The translations under genes were made by a program, and so were the position numbers. Shown here one piece after another: positions 38,158 through 47,678 of a DNA stretch of 64,000 bases. Every line of letters begins with the position of its first letter. Position 1 is the stretch's first letter. Below the pieces are notes generated by a model. The model saw only the letters and a list, made by a program, of their open reading frames with translations. It was not told where the DNA came from and did not search any database. The DNA comes from Oscillospiraceae bacterium (lineage in GTDB: Bacteria; Bacillota; Clostridia; Oscillospirales; Ruminococcaceae): contig JAQUYD010000003.1 of assembly GCA_028692035.1 (NCBI GenBank), forward strand, positions 93,342 to 157,341, in the 5' to 3' direction.

Positions 38158-38712
38158 TCAGACGGCTACGATGAGCCGCTCAATGGACTTTCCTTCGGCG
38201 AACTGTTCTCTGTAAATGCGTGTGCATTTTTTATAGTTTTCAAAGCATTTGCGGGCATACTGTTCGTCACCGTAGACCTTCCAACAGCCGACGCATTTGC
38301 ATCCCTCGTTCCTGTGCTCGATAAATCCCCGCACGTCCTCCGGAGGATAGCCGAGAAACAACCCGATTTCGTGGGGGAACTCGTCATTTTCCTTGAATCT
38401 GCGAACAAGTTCGGCAATACGGCTGCTCGGATTATCCCCACGGTACCCGAACCGCAGAAGGATCTGTAAGCTGATTTCATTCTGCATATCCGCTTCCAGC
38501 TTTTTTGGGCGATACAGATAAATCAAAGCGTGGTTTCCCTTCGTTTTTACAGGTATCATCCGAATACCTTTCCGGGCATAATTCGCATTAAACCTGCGGA
38601 TTTCCGCCCAAAGTTTCTCCCTCGAGCTGTATTTGCATGGAAACAGATTTGCAGTTTTCAATCCTGCGAGCGTCGGGGAGCATTGTTCAATAATCATCTG
38701 CTCGGACATCAT
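38158..38712 (-). CDS. DUF3793 family protein
   Basis: 184 aa matching the DUF3793 family (SPTLAGLKTANLFPC, GIRMIPVKTKGNHALIYLYRPKKL, PHEIGLFLGYPPEDVRGFIEH, GCWKVYGD, KKCTRIYREQFAEGKSIERLIVA). Function unknown; the family is found in anaerobic Firmicutes near ferrous iron transport and flavodoxin genes. It overlaps the DUF2325 gene by 4 bp. Several conserved cysteines (CKCVGCWKVYGD) hint at metal or redox chemistry. Confidence 0.85.
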   Translation of the reverse strand: MMSEQMIIEQCSPTLAGLKTANLFPCKYSSREKLWAEIRRFNANYARKGIRMIPVKTKGNHALIYLYRPKKLEADMQNEISLQILLRFGYRGDNPSSRIAELVRRFKENDEFPHEIGLFLGYPPEDVRGFIEHRNEGCKCVGCWKVYGDEQYARKCFENYKKCTRIYREQFAEGKSIERLIVAV

Positions 38713-38999
38713 GCACCTCCCGCGGTATGCTCCTCAAGAATCCCTTTCAGAGCCGTCATAGAACTGGAATGGCTGCGTGCAATCACAGTATCGAGCCCCT
38801 TTATTTCGCTCAGTGCGCTGCGCACCATTTTATGCGACATCGTGCTTGTAAACAAAACCAAAAGGTCGGGGCTGCCTATTTTATTCTGAAAACTGCCCGT
38901 CATTTTCGTAAGTATCTTCGCCCAGCAGCGGTATTCGGCACATATGTCCTTGTACTGCCGTTCCATACGCTCATTGCCTCCGACAATTACGACACTCAT
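38709..38999 (-). CDS. DUF2325 family protein
   Basis: 96 aa, Rossmann-like DUF2325: begins SVVIVGGNERMERQYKDIC and has LLVLFTSTMSHKMVRSA and DTVIARSHSSSMTALKGIL. Function unknown. AAAGGAG lies before ATG 38999, and a DtxR-like palindrome sits 24-42 bp upstream. First gene of the DUF2325-DUF3793-(flavodoxin)-ABC-ABC operon. Confidence 0.85.
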   Translation of the reverse strand: MSVVIVGGNERMERQYKDICAEYRCWAKILTKMTGSFQNKIGSPDLLVLFTSTMSHKMVRSALSEIKGLDTVIARSHSSSMTALKGILEEHTAGGA

Positions 39000-39022
39000 A
39001 CTTCATCTCCTTTGCAATTCAG

Positions 39023-39041
39023 TTAGATTAGGCTAACTAAA
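39023..39041 (-). promoter_or_regulatory. DtxR/IdeR-like metalloregulator box
   Basis: TTAGATTAGGCTAACTAAA matches the DtxR-family consensus TTAGGTTAGGCTAACCTAA at 16 of 19 positions and is imperfectly palindromic. It overlaps the expected promoter of the DUF2325 operon, consistent with iron- or manganese-dependent repression. Confidence 0.6.
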
Positions 39042-39157
39042 TGGGCTAAAATAAAACGCATGAAGCGTTTCTATCCACATCATTATAAATAAAGATAAGG
39101 GTCTTATCCGCTCCGAAAAGACAGAATAAGGCTCCAAAAAGACAATTTTAATCCGGC

Positions 39158-39618
39158 AACAGATTGGTCCATGCTTTTCAAGTTGATTGCGATTGTTGAT
39201 GCATTGTGCAGCGGTACTGAGGTTGCCGGGGACAACACTCCGGTAACGCCACAACCCAATCAGCATCAGATTCAAGCCAATGATAAATCGGTAATTCCTG
39301 TGAGGATCTTCAATGCAAATTACCGCCAACCATACTGGATATATATTCCACCTTGGAACGGCGTTCTTCAGAATGCAGCTTGCGCTTATTTTCTTCCTTT
39401 ACCACTGGACAGGCGCGGGCCAGAGTTCCGGTTTTATCAAACACGATGGTATCCGCCTCGGCAACGGATTCTAAAAACTTACCGCCCTTAACTGAAATGT
39501 TGTAAAAGCTACCCTCACGCATGGCAGGACAGTACGCAAGAGGCATAGACCGCTTGAGCGCACAGGCAGCGGCGGCACGCCGGCAGATCCTGCACAAGCG
39601 CACGCCCACATCTTTTTT
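39158..39618 (-). pseudogene. Remnant of a P1B-type metal-transporting ATPase
   Basis: One minus-strand frame gives ALKRSMPLA, SVKGGKFLESVAEADTIVFDKTGTLARACPVV, which includes the phosphorylated Asp motif DKTGTL of P-type ATPases. After a deletion, LAVICIEDP (hinge region) appears in another frame, joined directly to RNYRFIIGLNLMLIG, the C-terminal membrane region. Actuator, most of the nucleotide-binding domain and the N-terminal helices are gone. 39042-39157 holds no other gene. Confidence 0.8.
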
Positions 39619-39626
39619 ACTGTCTG

Positions 39627-40127
39627 TTACAGAAACAGCAGGCTGATTCCGGCCTGTATAACGGCCAACAGCGGAGCTACAATAAACGGCCACAGCAGAA
39701 AATGCTCGGGAAGTGCCAGCTTGACCATCCAGTTTTTCAGTTCATAGCCCGGATGATCTTCTGTACCTGGAATCACGATGTGCTGTTTCATCGTCTGGAA
39801 TAGCACAATATCCAACAAAATAAAGTCTGTCAGGCTTGCCATCATCCATTCTGTATATCCCATTAGAAACAGCGTCCGAAATGCACTTTGACCTGTGTGT
39901 GATGCGCTGACCGCACCGTATAAAAGCAGCAAAATGCAGGCAATACACATCACACCGGCGCCGATGTGCTTTTCTCGGTTCGTCTGAGGTTGCACAGCCG
40001 CTTTCAGAATCGCTTTCGGATAGGAACCCATCATATAGCGCGGACTTAAAAACATGATCACGCAGGCAATCAAGTTGAAAATCGCCGCCATAACGAGCCC
40101 ATCCAATATCGTTCTTGTCCAATCCAT
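39627..40127 (-). CDS. Hypothetical four-helix membrane protein
   Basis: 166 aa with hydrophobic segments near 8-30, 57-77, 85-112 and 142-165. I do not recognise the family. It lies between the ATPase remnant and the FtsX-type permease on the same strand, 30 bp after the latter. A weak GGGAG precedes the ATG. Confidence 0.6.
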   Translation of the reverse strand: MDWTRTILDGLVMAAIFNLIACVIMFLSPRYMMGSYPKAILKAAVQPQTNREKHIGAGVMCIACILLLLYGAVSASHTGQSAFRTLFLMGYTEWMMASLTDFILLDIVLFQTMKQHIVIPGTEDHPGYELKNWMVKLALPEHFLLWPFIVAPLLAVIQAGISLLFL

Positions 40128-40157
40128 AAAGTATGCTCCCTACCGTAATCATTCTTT

Positions 40158-42434
40158 CTATTCTGCATCCTTCAGCGCTTCGACCATATCAATTTTGCGG
40201 TTCTTTCTTGCAACCATCAAGCTTACAATCATCGAAACGCCGAAGGTCAAAAGAATACTGAGCGAATAGGTCAGCACGCCGAGGGTGATTTTCATTTCGT
40301 ATTCCGGTGCGAGTGCTGTGAGCAGATAGTTCAGCACGACAATGCCGAGTGGCAGACCAATCAGCATACCAAACACTGTCACCCACAGGTTCTGGCTGAC
40401 CAGCAGGCCCTGTATCTTTTTATCCTTGAAGCCCACAACCTTGAGCGTTGCCATTTCACGGTACCGCTCGGTATAGCTCATCACACCGAGATTGTACAGC
40501 ACCACGATACCGAGTATCACCGCCGCAAGAATCAGAATAGAAATCATCAGATTCATAATTTCAAGGAAGGTGTCAAAGGAATCCATGATCATCTGCTTTG
40601 ACTGCACGCTTTTGATTGCGGCGTCATCGGCTATATCCGTCTTGTTTACATCGGTATATACCGAATCGATTGCATAGCTGATTCCCACGCTCTTGGCGTA
40701 TGCGGGCGAAATCACGATATTTTCCGAGGACGAACGGGTGATGCCCGCCACTTTGAGCGTGTAGGTATCATCCGAGCCGTAGGGACTGACGGTAAAGCTG
40801 TCACCGACCGAGAGATTGTTTTTGTCGGCAACGCGCATACAGATATACGCGCCGTCATCACCGATCGGAATGAAACGGTTGTCTTTGTCGAGAAAACGCA
40901 CCTTGTCATGCTCCGCATCGAAAATATCAAGAGCCACTGCCTTATCGCCAAGCTGAACGCCGATTGTCGCACCCGTGTCTCCGCTGTATTTTTCGACTAT
41001 ATCATTTCTTTGCTCAGGCGTAGCATCCTCTGACAGATAAATACGGGAGGTGTAGTTCATTGTGCCGTCGTAGCTTAAATCAAGAAAAGCATCCATGGTG
41101 TCCTTCATACCGAGCGCGCAGACAATAATCATCATACACCCAAACACGCCGAGCAGGCTCATTGCTGTTCGTGATTTGTGGCGCATGATATCGCGCAGAT
41201 TCCAGCGCGTGCCGAACGAAAGCTTGTGAAACCACGATGTTTTTTCAAGCAGCAGATTTTTCATTTTTGCGGGAGTATCGCTGCGCAGTGCGTCGGCGGC
41301 GTTGCCACGGAGCATTTTCTTCACCGAAAGATATCCGATCAGCGTCAGGACCGCCACAATACCAACGAGAATCAGAACGCAGAACCACGGCAGATACAGC
41401 TTCCACTGCGGCATATCGAAATAGGTTCCCATTGAGCCGTTCGGATTCATAATAAACCATGCGACAAAAAAGCCAAGCCCGATACCGATTACGGAGCCGA
41501 TCAGCCCGATCATCAGCGCATAGGCGGTGTAGTGGCGGGTGATGCGCTTATCCTTGAAACCAAGCGCCTTGAGGGTGCCGATCTGCGTTTTTTCCTTTGC
41601 CGTCAGCCGGTGCATGGTTGTAATCATGGTCAGAACGGCAATCAGCAGAAACAAAACGGGTAACACCGAGCCCATGGTTTTTCCCTCGGTTGCCTCACCC
41701 TCTGCCTGCGCATAAGAGATGACCTCATCCTTTGTCAGAATCAGAGAGGTTTTGCCGAGCGCTTTGTCGGCAGCCGCGGTGAAATCCGCTTTTCCCATTT
41801 CGGAGATTACATGAATCTGCGGGTAGAACGCCATTCCGGTTGCATTTTCATATAAAACGGGGGAAACAAATGCAAAACCGAAGGTGTTGTAATCCGGCAT
41901 GAGCTGCGACTCATCGCGCACGCAGATAAGATACTCGCTGGATTTTACAAACCCTTTTACCTTGCCGACGATTTCCATGCCGCGGTAGGTCAAGATCATT
42001 TCATCGCCGACCGAAATGGCATTTGCATCGGCATATTTATCCGACAGCCAGATTCCGTCTGTGCTGTCTTTATCATATTTATCGCCGCTGATTAAATACA
42101 TCCCCGATACCGCTTCATTTTCGGTGACGGTCAGCGCAAGAGCGTTATCGGTGCCTTTGATATCCGCATTGACCGAAAGAAAACGCGAAGCATCCTCTAC
42201 ACCGCTTATTTCGGATATTTTATCAAGCTCCGCATCGGTAAATCCAGATTCGCTGATAATGCGATAATCCGCAAATCCTGTTTCACCAAAAAGATAACCG
42301 GTATCCTTTTCGATGCTGTACCATTCCATATTGAAGCCGACAAACACGCCGACTCCGAGGGCAATCATAATAATCATCGAGATAAACTGCGCCTTATATT
42401 GCCCCATTGTGCGCCATAATTTGCGAAGCAGCAT
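40158..42434 (-). CDS. FtsX-like ABC transporter permease (MacB/LolE superfamily)
   Basis: 758 aa. The N-terminal helix (about 15-37) is followed by an extracellular domain, three helices of a first FtsX unit (about 265-385), a second extracellular domain and a C-terminal FtsX unit (about 640-750, SYTERYREMATLKVVGFKDKKI). LTAKEKTQIGTLKALGFKDKRIT is the matching first coupling helix. It works with the ATPase encoded 14 bp upstream. Such pairs export peptides/lipids or drive envelope processes; the role here is unknown. Start has AAAGGGGGG upstream. Confidence 0.9.
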   Translation of the reverse strand: MLLRKLWRTMGQYKAQFISMIIMIALGVGVFVGFNMEWYSIEKDTGYLFGETGFADYRIISESGFTDAELDKISEISGVEDASRFLSVNADIKGTDNALALTVTENEAVSGMYLISGDKYDKDSTDGIWLSDKYADANAISVGDEMILTYRGMEIVGKVKGFVKSSEYLICVRDESQLMPDYNTFGFAFVSPVLYENATGMAFYPQIHVISEMGKADFTAAADKALGKTSLILTKDEVISYAQAEGEATEGKTMGSVLPVLFLLIAVLTMITTMHRLTAKEKTQIGTLKALGFKDKRITRHYTAYALMIGLIGSVIGIGLGFFVAWFIMNPNGSMGTYFDMPQWKLYLPWFCVLILVGIVAVLTLIGYLSVKKMLRGNAADALRSDTPAKMKNLLLEKTSWFHKLSFGTRWNLRDIMRHKSRTAMSLLGVFGCMMIIVCALGMKDTMDAFLDLSYDGTMNYTSRIYLSEDATPEQRNDIVEKYSGDTGATIGVQLGDKAVALDIFDAEHDKVRFLDKDNRFIPIGDDGAYICMRVADKNNLSVGDSFTVSPYGSDDTYTLKVAGITRSSSENIVISPAYAKSVGISYAIDSVYTDVNKTDIADDAAIKSVQSKQMIMDSFDTFLEIMNLMISILILAAVILGIVVLYNLGVMSYTERYREMATLKVVGFKDKKIQGLLVSQNLWVTVFGMLIGLPLGIVVLNYLLTALAPEYEMKITLGVLTYSLSILLTFGVSMIVSLMVARKNRKIDMVEALKDAE

Positions 42435-42448
42435 ACGATCGCCCCCCT

Positions 42449-43150
42449 TTACCAGTCAATCTTGTCGGCGGAAACAGGATTCGCTTGTTCCTCGCAGGAT
42501 TTGATTTTACCGTTTTTCACACGGATCACAACATCCGCCATACGGGCGATATTCTGATTGTGCGTGACAATGACAATGGTTTTCCCGTAATCCCGCGCCA
42601 TCTTTAGCAGCAGCTTTAACACAAGCACGCCTGTTTCGGAATCAAGTGCGCCGGTCGGCTCGTCGCAGAGCAGTATTTTCGGATTTTTCGCAAGCGCACG
42701 GGCAATGGAAACACGCTGCTGTTCGCCGCCCGATAGCTCGGACGGGAAGTTTTTCAAATGGTCAGAAAGCCCGACTTCTTCAATCATTTTCGTTGCGGAA
42801 ATCGCATTCGGCGCAATCTCCTTGACGAGTGTGACATTTTCATGTACCGTCAGAGTTGGAATCAGATTATAAAATTGAAATACAAAACCGACAGTTTCTG
42901 CCCGGTATTCGGCAAGCTCATCGCCGGACAGTGTGGAAATATTCCTGCCGCCAACCATCACCTTGCCGTCCGTCGGACTGTCAAGCCCTCCGAGAATATT
43001 TAAGAGGGTGCTCTTCCCCGCACCAGACGGGCCGAGGATAACCACGAATTTTCCCTCGTCCAGCTTCATATTCACGCCGTCCAGCGCGTGAAGCTCGTGA
43101 TCGCCGCTGTGATATACCCTTGATACATTTTGAAGCTCTACGATTGCCAT
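42449..43150 (-). CDS. ABC transporter ATPase, LolD/MacB type
   Basis: 233 aa. Walker [10 protein letters not shown] (about 39-47), signature [15 protein letters not shown], Walker [13 protein letters not shown] and the LolD/MacB-type ELHALDGVN start. It energises the FtsX-like permease downstream. AAAAGGGG precedes the ATG. Confidence 0.93.
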   Translation of the reverse strand: MAIVELQNVSRVYHSGDHELHALDGVNMKLDEGKFVVILGPSGAGKSTLLNILGGLDSPTDGKVMVGGRNISTLSGDELAEYRAETVGFVFQFYNLIPTLTVHENVTLVKEIAPNAISATKMIEEVGLSDHLKNFPSELSGGEQQRVSIARALAKNPKILLCDEPTGALDSETGVLVLKLLLKMARDYGKTIVIVTHNQNIARMADVVIRVKNGKIKSCEEQANPVSADKIDW

Positions 43151-43351
43151 TGCTTTTTTCCCCTTTATGTATTCTTGTTACAGCCTTTGTATGTGGTTAT
43201 ATTAGGCATTGCTATTTGTGCCATTCTTCCTCAGTCAACCGGCTTTCCTTACACAGGACGCGGCTCACGCCGATTTTACCCAAATCGTGATATACCATCA
43301 GATCATTTTGCATTCTATCATCACCCCTCACGCAAAAGCTTTTTTGAGAAT

Positions 43352-44327
43352 TCATTTTGCTTTTTCTCCGTTTCTGCATTCTCCGGGCGTTATACCCATT
43401 ACATCCCGGAACGCTTTTGCGAATTTGCTGCCGTTATCGTAGCCAAAGCGGTTTGCAATATTAAGGACGGTGTAATCCGTTCTTTTTAACAGCTGTGCAG
43501 CTGATTTCATCTTCTGCAAACGGATATATGCGTAAACAGACATGCCGTAAACACCCTTGAAGCAATTTTTTAAGCTGTGTCTCGGAAACATGGAACAGCG
43601 CCGCAAGCTGTGAAATCGTAATCCGGTCAGATAAATGTGCCGCAATAAACTTGCACGTTCTTTTGGCCAACAAAACCTGCGACGGCGTATAACTATGCTT
43701 TGCCGTTTCGGTGGAATCTGCATCCATGCCGCTTAAGAATAAAAGCAATTCCAAAACCTTAATCTTGAAGTACCCTTTGCGAATACTGTCCCTCACGGAA
43801 TAAAGCTCCGAAAAAATATGCTCAATATAGTCTGCGGAACGCGCAACAAAGCATTGTCGCTTGTTGCAGAATTTTTCAGATAATGCGGCAGGGCTGACAT
43901 TAACATCATCCAAAAAGCAAGACAGGCACGCAGGCGCTTTTTCCACATCAATCATAATGGTGATTCCATGATAATGGCTTGTAGGGAAAAAAGAGTCATG
44001 CCCGGCGGCGTGTTTATTGCTTATGGACATATCGCCGGGTTCCAGATACAGGTACTCATCTTTGAAGCTACATTCAATTCGTCCCTCACGGCAATGGTTG
44101 ATTTCAAGTATATCGCCAATTTTGCCCCTTTCAATATTACAAGCGGCTGTGTGAACATCATTATAAACCAAATGAATTCCCTCAAAAACACGGTACGAAC
44201 TCATCACGACATCGCCATCGCTTTCCGTGATACGATAAACGGCGGAATCTTTATCACGGGAAAGGATCTCCACGCGGTCTCCGTAAACCTGTTTTTCCTG
44301 TTCTGTAGCTGTCATCTGTTCTCCCAT
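43352..44327 (-). pseudogene. AraC-family regulator, frameshifted as read
   Basis: N-terminal cupin-like sensing region (1-170), then the AraC domain beginning FIAAHLSDRITISQLAALFHVSETQLK. The frame breaks at an A6 run (T6 at 43566-43571): five A residues would give K-N-C-F-K-G-V-Y-G and read on through YAYIRLQKMKSAAQLLKRTDYTVLNIANRFGYDNGSKFAKAF to a stop at 43352. A GGGAG favours ATG 44315 as the true start. In its position before the ABC pair it probably regulated that operon or the cassette. Confidence 0.8.
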
Positions 44328-44328
44328 C

Positions 44329-44577
44329 CTACCGTGAAAAAAATCCCTTTTTCACGAACAGCTCTGATTTGACCGATTTCAATTTATAGCCCGTATTGGC
44401 AATGATTTTACTGAGCTTCTCCTCATCGAGCACGGTATCAGACAGTATTTCAGATTCGCCCTTTGCATGAGAGGTCTTAATTTTTCTGATTTCAAAATTC
44501 TGACGGATACAGTCGTTGATATGTGCTTCGCACATTCCACACGCCATGCCGTCTATTTTTAGCATTGTTTTGATCAT
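44329..44577 (-). CDS. Small heavy-metal-associated (HMA-like) domain protein
   Basis: 82 aa, ferredoxin-like HMA fold: MIKTMLKIDGMACGMCEAHINDCIR contains the metal-binding M-x-C-x-x-C (GMACGMC) motif. Resembles CopZ-like chaperones or detached ATPase domains. The stop abuts the AraC start. It may have served the P1B-type ATPase whose remnant lies 5 kb downstream. GGAGAATGAAAA precedes the ATG. Confidence 0.85.
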   Translation of the reverse strand: MIKTMLKIDGMACGMCEAHINDCIRQNFEIRKIKTSHAKGESEILSDTVLDEEKLSKIIANTGYKLKSVKSELFVKKGFFSR

Positions 44578-44605
44578 TTTTCATTCTCCGTTTTTCATGC
44601 AGAAT

Positions 44606-44622
44606 AGTTAGTGGTAACTAAC
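44606..44622 (-). promoter_or_regulatory. Second metalloregulator-like palindrome
   Basis: AGTTAGTGGTAACTAAC, with GTTAGT and ACTAAC arms, lies 28 bp upstream of the HMA gene. It resembles the box at 39023-39041. A further TTAGC...GCTAA repeat follows at 44634-44647. Confidence 0.5.
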
Positions 44623-44740
44623 CAATCTGCATATTAGCACTTGCTAACTGATTTGTCAAGCAATTCCGCTCTTTTTCACAATTTATTATGGATACAATGA
44701 AGGGGCATGCGAATCGAAAGTGTGAAATGGAGAATAAAAA

Positions 44741-44782
44741 GAAAAAGCGTGAAACCTCAATGAAGAGATTTCACGCTTTTTC
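44741..44782. terminator. Hairpin terminator at the edge of the cassette
   Basis: 14-bp stem GAAAAAGCGTGAAA / TTTCACGCTTTTTC with a 14-nt loop and T-rich sequence after it. 44650-44868 otherwise shows no gene. Confidence 0.75.
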
Positions 44783-44868
44783 TTTTTTGCAATGCTTATC
44801 TAAGTGTATTTGAGCATACTTCCTTATCCGCACTCAGATAATTCTCTCAACTTTTTGTTTGAGTGAAA

Positions 44869-45117
44869 TTATTCCGCTTCGTTCGCTTTTTCGCAATCGC
44901 AGCCAGCATGGTTTTCACAGCCGCAGGAGTCCTCGTCGCCACAGCTGCCGCAGTAACAGCCGCTGTCGTCGAACTCATAGCCCAAATCCGCCAAAAAATC
45001 CTCCCGGATCTCCTTCGCGGCCTTTTTGCTCTTCAAGTATGCGCAGACGGCCACAATCGCGCCGCCGATCGCTACCAGCGCAAACAGGAACGATAAAAAG
45101 TTATTGCCTTTTTTCAC
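44869..45117 (-). CDS. Small membrane protein with Cys-rich tail
   Basis: 82 aa starting at GTG 45117, with GGAGG 8 nt upstream. One membrane helix near residues 8-27, a short basic stretch, then a cysteine-rich acidic tail (GCYCGSCGDEDSCGCENHAGCDC, eight Cys) that could bind metal. No family recognised. It stands alone between the cassette and gpmI. Confidence 0.6.
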   Translation of the reverse strand: MKKGNNFLSFLFALVAIGGAIVAVCAYLKSKKAAKEIREDFLADLGYEFDDSGCYCGSCGDEDSCGCENHAGCDCEKANEAE

Positions 45118-45208
45118 AATCGTTTCCTCCTTCCGGTCCGTTCTCATTGACGCCGGATCGGATATCCGGCTTTTCTTTAGTATATACTATTTTTGACAAA
45201 ATAACAAT

Positions 45209-46729
45209 CTATTTCACCAAAAGGGATTTTCCGTCCATCTCCGCCGGCTGTGGCAGGCCCAACATCTCCAGCATCGTGGGTGCAAGATCCGCCAAGCGGC
45301 CGCCCTCTTTGAGGGTATGGGCCTTATCTCCCACCAGCAGCAACGGCACCGGATTGGTCGTATGGGCGGTAAAGGGGGACCCGTCCGGCTCGTACATCTG
45401 ATCCGCGTTGCCATGGTCGGCGGTGATCAGCGCGCGGCCGCCCATGGACAAGATCTTTTCCACAACCCGGCCCAAACAGGTATCCACCGCTTCCACCGCA
45501 GCGACCGCCGCCTCGAACACGCCGGTGTGGCCGACCATGTCGCAGTTGGCAAAGTTTAAAATGATGACGTCGTATTTTCCGCTGTCCAGACGAGCCAGCA
45601 ACTCGTCGGTTACCTCGTAGGCGCTCATCTCCGGCTTCAGATCATAGGTGGCCACCTTGGGAGAGGCGATCAGCGCCCGATCCTCATTTTTGCAGGGAGC
45701 TTCTACGCCGCCGTTGAAGAAAAAGGTCACGTGGGCATACTTTTCGGTTTCGGCGATCCGCAGCTGGGTCAGGCCGTTATCCGAAATGTACTGGCCAAAG
45801 GTGTTGGCCAGCGACTGGGGCTTAAACGCAACGTGGATGTTCGGCATTTTCGCATCGTACTGGGTCATGCAGACAAAGTGCAGCGGGAAAAAGCCGTTCT
45901 TGCGCGGAAAACCGTCGAAATCCGGATCCACCAAAGTGCGGGTGATTTCCCGGGCGCGATCGGGCCTAAAGTTAAAGAAGATCACCGAATCGTTGGCGCT
46001 GATGCGGCCCGCCGGGTCACAGACCACCGGTACGACAAATTCGTCGGTAACCTGGGCGGCGTAGGAAGTTTCCATGGCGCAGACCGGGCACTTAGCAGTT
46101 TCGCCCTCGCCGTAAACCATGGCGGCATAGGCTTTCTCCACCCGCTCCCAGCGGTTGTCACGGTCCATCGCATAGTAGCGGCCCATGACGGTAGCGATTT
46201 TGCCCACGCCGATCTCCTTCATCTTGGCCATCAGCTCTTCTACAAACTCTTTGCCGGAGGTGGGAGGCACATCGCGGCCATCCATAAAGCAATGGACATA
46301 AACCTTTTCCAGCCCCGCCCGTTTCGCCAGCTCCAGCAGGCCGTACAGGTGTTTATTGTGGGAATGGACGCCGCCGTTGGACAGAAGCCCCATCAAATGC
46401 AGGGCGGCGCCGTTTTTCTTACAGTTTTCGATGGCGGCGCACAGCGCCTCGTTCTGGAAAAAGTCGCCATCCGCAATGGATTTGGTGATGCGGGTCAATT
46501 CCTGGTACACGACCCGGCCTGCGCCGATATTGGTGTGGCCCACCTCCGAATTGCCCATCTGCCCGTCGGGCAGGCCCACGTTCATGCCAGACGCGCCGAT
46601 CAAGGTATGGGGGCAGGTATCAAACAGTTGATCCAGGTTGGGGGTCTTGGCCGCATGGATCGCGTTGCCGTAATCGGCCGGATTGTGGCCAAACCCATCC
46701 AAAATAATCAAAGCCAGCGGTTTTTTCAT
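45209..46729 (-). CDS. gpmI: 2,3-bisphosphoglycerate-independent phosphoglycerate mutase
   Basis: 506 aa, alkaline-phosphatase-like fold with Mn-binding LIILDGFG (D11) and the catalytic Ser61 in [32 protein letters not shown] and TADHGN are also conserved. Interconverts 3- and 2-phosphoglycerate. Follows tpiA by 31 bp in a pgk-tpiA-gpmI glycolytic cluster. Confidence 0.97.
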   Translation of the reverse strand: MKKPLALIILDGFGHNPADYGNAIHAAKTPNLDQLFDTCPHTLIGASGMNVGLPDGQMGNSEVGHTNIGAGRVVYQELTRITKSIADGDFFQNEALCAAIENCKKNGAALHLMGLLSNGGVHSHNKHLYGLLELAKRAGLEKVYVHCFMDGRDVPPTSGKEFVEELMAKMKEIGVGKIATVMGRYYAMDRDNRWERVEKAYAAMVYGEGETAKCPVCAMETSYAAQVTDEFVVPVVCDPAGRISANDSVIFFNFRPDRAREITRTLVDPDFDGFPRKNGFFPLHFVCMTQYDAKMPNIHVAFKPQSLANTFGQYISDNGLTQLRIAETEKYAHVTFFFNGGVEAPCKNEDRALIASPKVATYDLKPEMSAYEVTDELLARLDSGKYDVIILNFANCDMVGHTGVFEAAVAAVEAVDTCLGRVVEKILSMGGRALITADHGNADQMYEPDGSPFTAHTTNPVPLLLVGDKAHTLKEGGRLADLAPTMLEMLGLPQPAEMDGKSLLVK

Positions 46730-46760
46730 GATTGGTCCCCTTTCTATTTCTGCGGGATTC

Positions 46761-47528
46761 TTATTTGGAAGCCGCTTTTACGATAACGGAGAAATCCTCT
46801 GCCTTTAAAGACGCGCCGCCGATCAGGCCGCCGTCCACATGCTCTTTGCCCAACAGCTCTTCGGCGTTTTTGGCATTCATCGAGCCGCCATACTGAACGG
46901 TCAGCGCCTGGGCTGCGTCATCCCCGTAGAGCTTTGCCACTACGCTGCGAATAAAGCCGTTGACTTCGTCCGCCTGGTCGGCGGTAGCGGTTTTGCCGGT
47001 GCCGATGGCCCAAACCGGCTCATAGGCGATGATGATCCGGGACAGTTCTTCTTTGGAAACGCCGCCCAGCGCCACCTTGGTCTGCATGCCGCAGATCTCC
47101 TCGGTGATGCCCTGCTCCCGCTGCTCCAGCAGCTCACCAACGCAGAGGATGACCTTCAGCCCCGCATCCAGCGCGGCACGGACTCGCTGATTGACGGTCT
47201 GATCGGTCTCGCCAAAATACTGGCGGCGCTCCGAATGGCCGATCACCACATATTCTACGCCCATCTCCGCCAGCATATCCGCGGAGATTTCGCCGGTGAA
47301 GGCGCCGGATTTCGCCCAATGGCAGTTTTCCGCGCCCACCTTGATGTTGGAGCCTTTTGTGGCCTCCAGTGCAGCCTCCAGATTGGTATAGGGCACGCAG
47401 ATTACAACGCCACAGCCGGCGTCTTTTACCAGAGGCTTGAGCTCTTCGATCAGCGCCTTGGCCTCGGGACGGGTTTTATTCATTTTCCAGTTGCCGGCGA
47501 TGACCGCCTGTCTTTTTGCTTTATTCAT
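46761..47528 (-). CDS. tpiA: Triosephosphate isomerase
   Basis: 255 aa TIM barrel. Catalytic residues K15 (GNWKMN), H98 (VIGHSERR) and E170 ([12 protein letters not shown]) are all present. Converts dihydroxyacetone phosphate to glyceraldehyde 3-phosphate. AAGGAG precedes the start. A terminator-like hairpin separates it from pgk. Confidence 0.97.
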   Translation of the reverse strand: MNKAKRQAVIAGNWKMNKTRPEAKALIEELKPLVKDAGCGVVICVPYTNLEAALEATKGSNIKVGAENCHWAKSGAFTGEISADMLAEMGVEYVVIGHSERRQYFGETDQTVNQRVRAALDAGLKVILCVGELLEQREQGITEEICGMQTKVALGGVSKEELSRIIIAYEPVWAIGTGKTATADQADEVNGFIRSVVAKLYGDDAAQALTVQYGGSMNAKNAEELLGKEHVDGGLIGGASLKAEDFSVIVKAASK

Positions 47529-47598
47529 GATTTTCTCCTTTTATCTTTCGATTTCGTTAGTGGAAAAAGCGGATCCGCCGCTTTTTCGTTCAAAAGAA

Positions 47599-47627
47599 AA
47601 CGGGCACGGTTTTTTCCCGTGCCCGTT
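47599..47627 (-). terminator. Hairpin between pgk and tpiA
   Basis: Stem AACGGGCACGG / CCGTGCCCGTT with a T-rich loop; the minus strand then reads TTTTCTTTTG. Probably a partial terminator setting pgk above tpiA-gpmI expression. Confidence 0.7.
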
Positions 47628-47678
47628 GGTTGCTTTCGCGCAGGAAAAGAACGATCTTTTCTGATTGCGGTCTGAAAA

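Noticed and set aside
45731..46786. Long open frame on the plus strand opposite gpmI
   Set aside because: Exact shadow of gpmI, with no ribosome binding site or protein-like composition; similar shadows lie opposite pgk, the permeases and parB.
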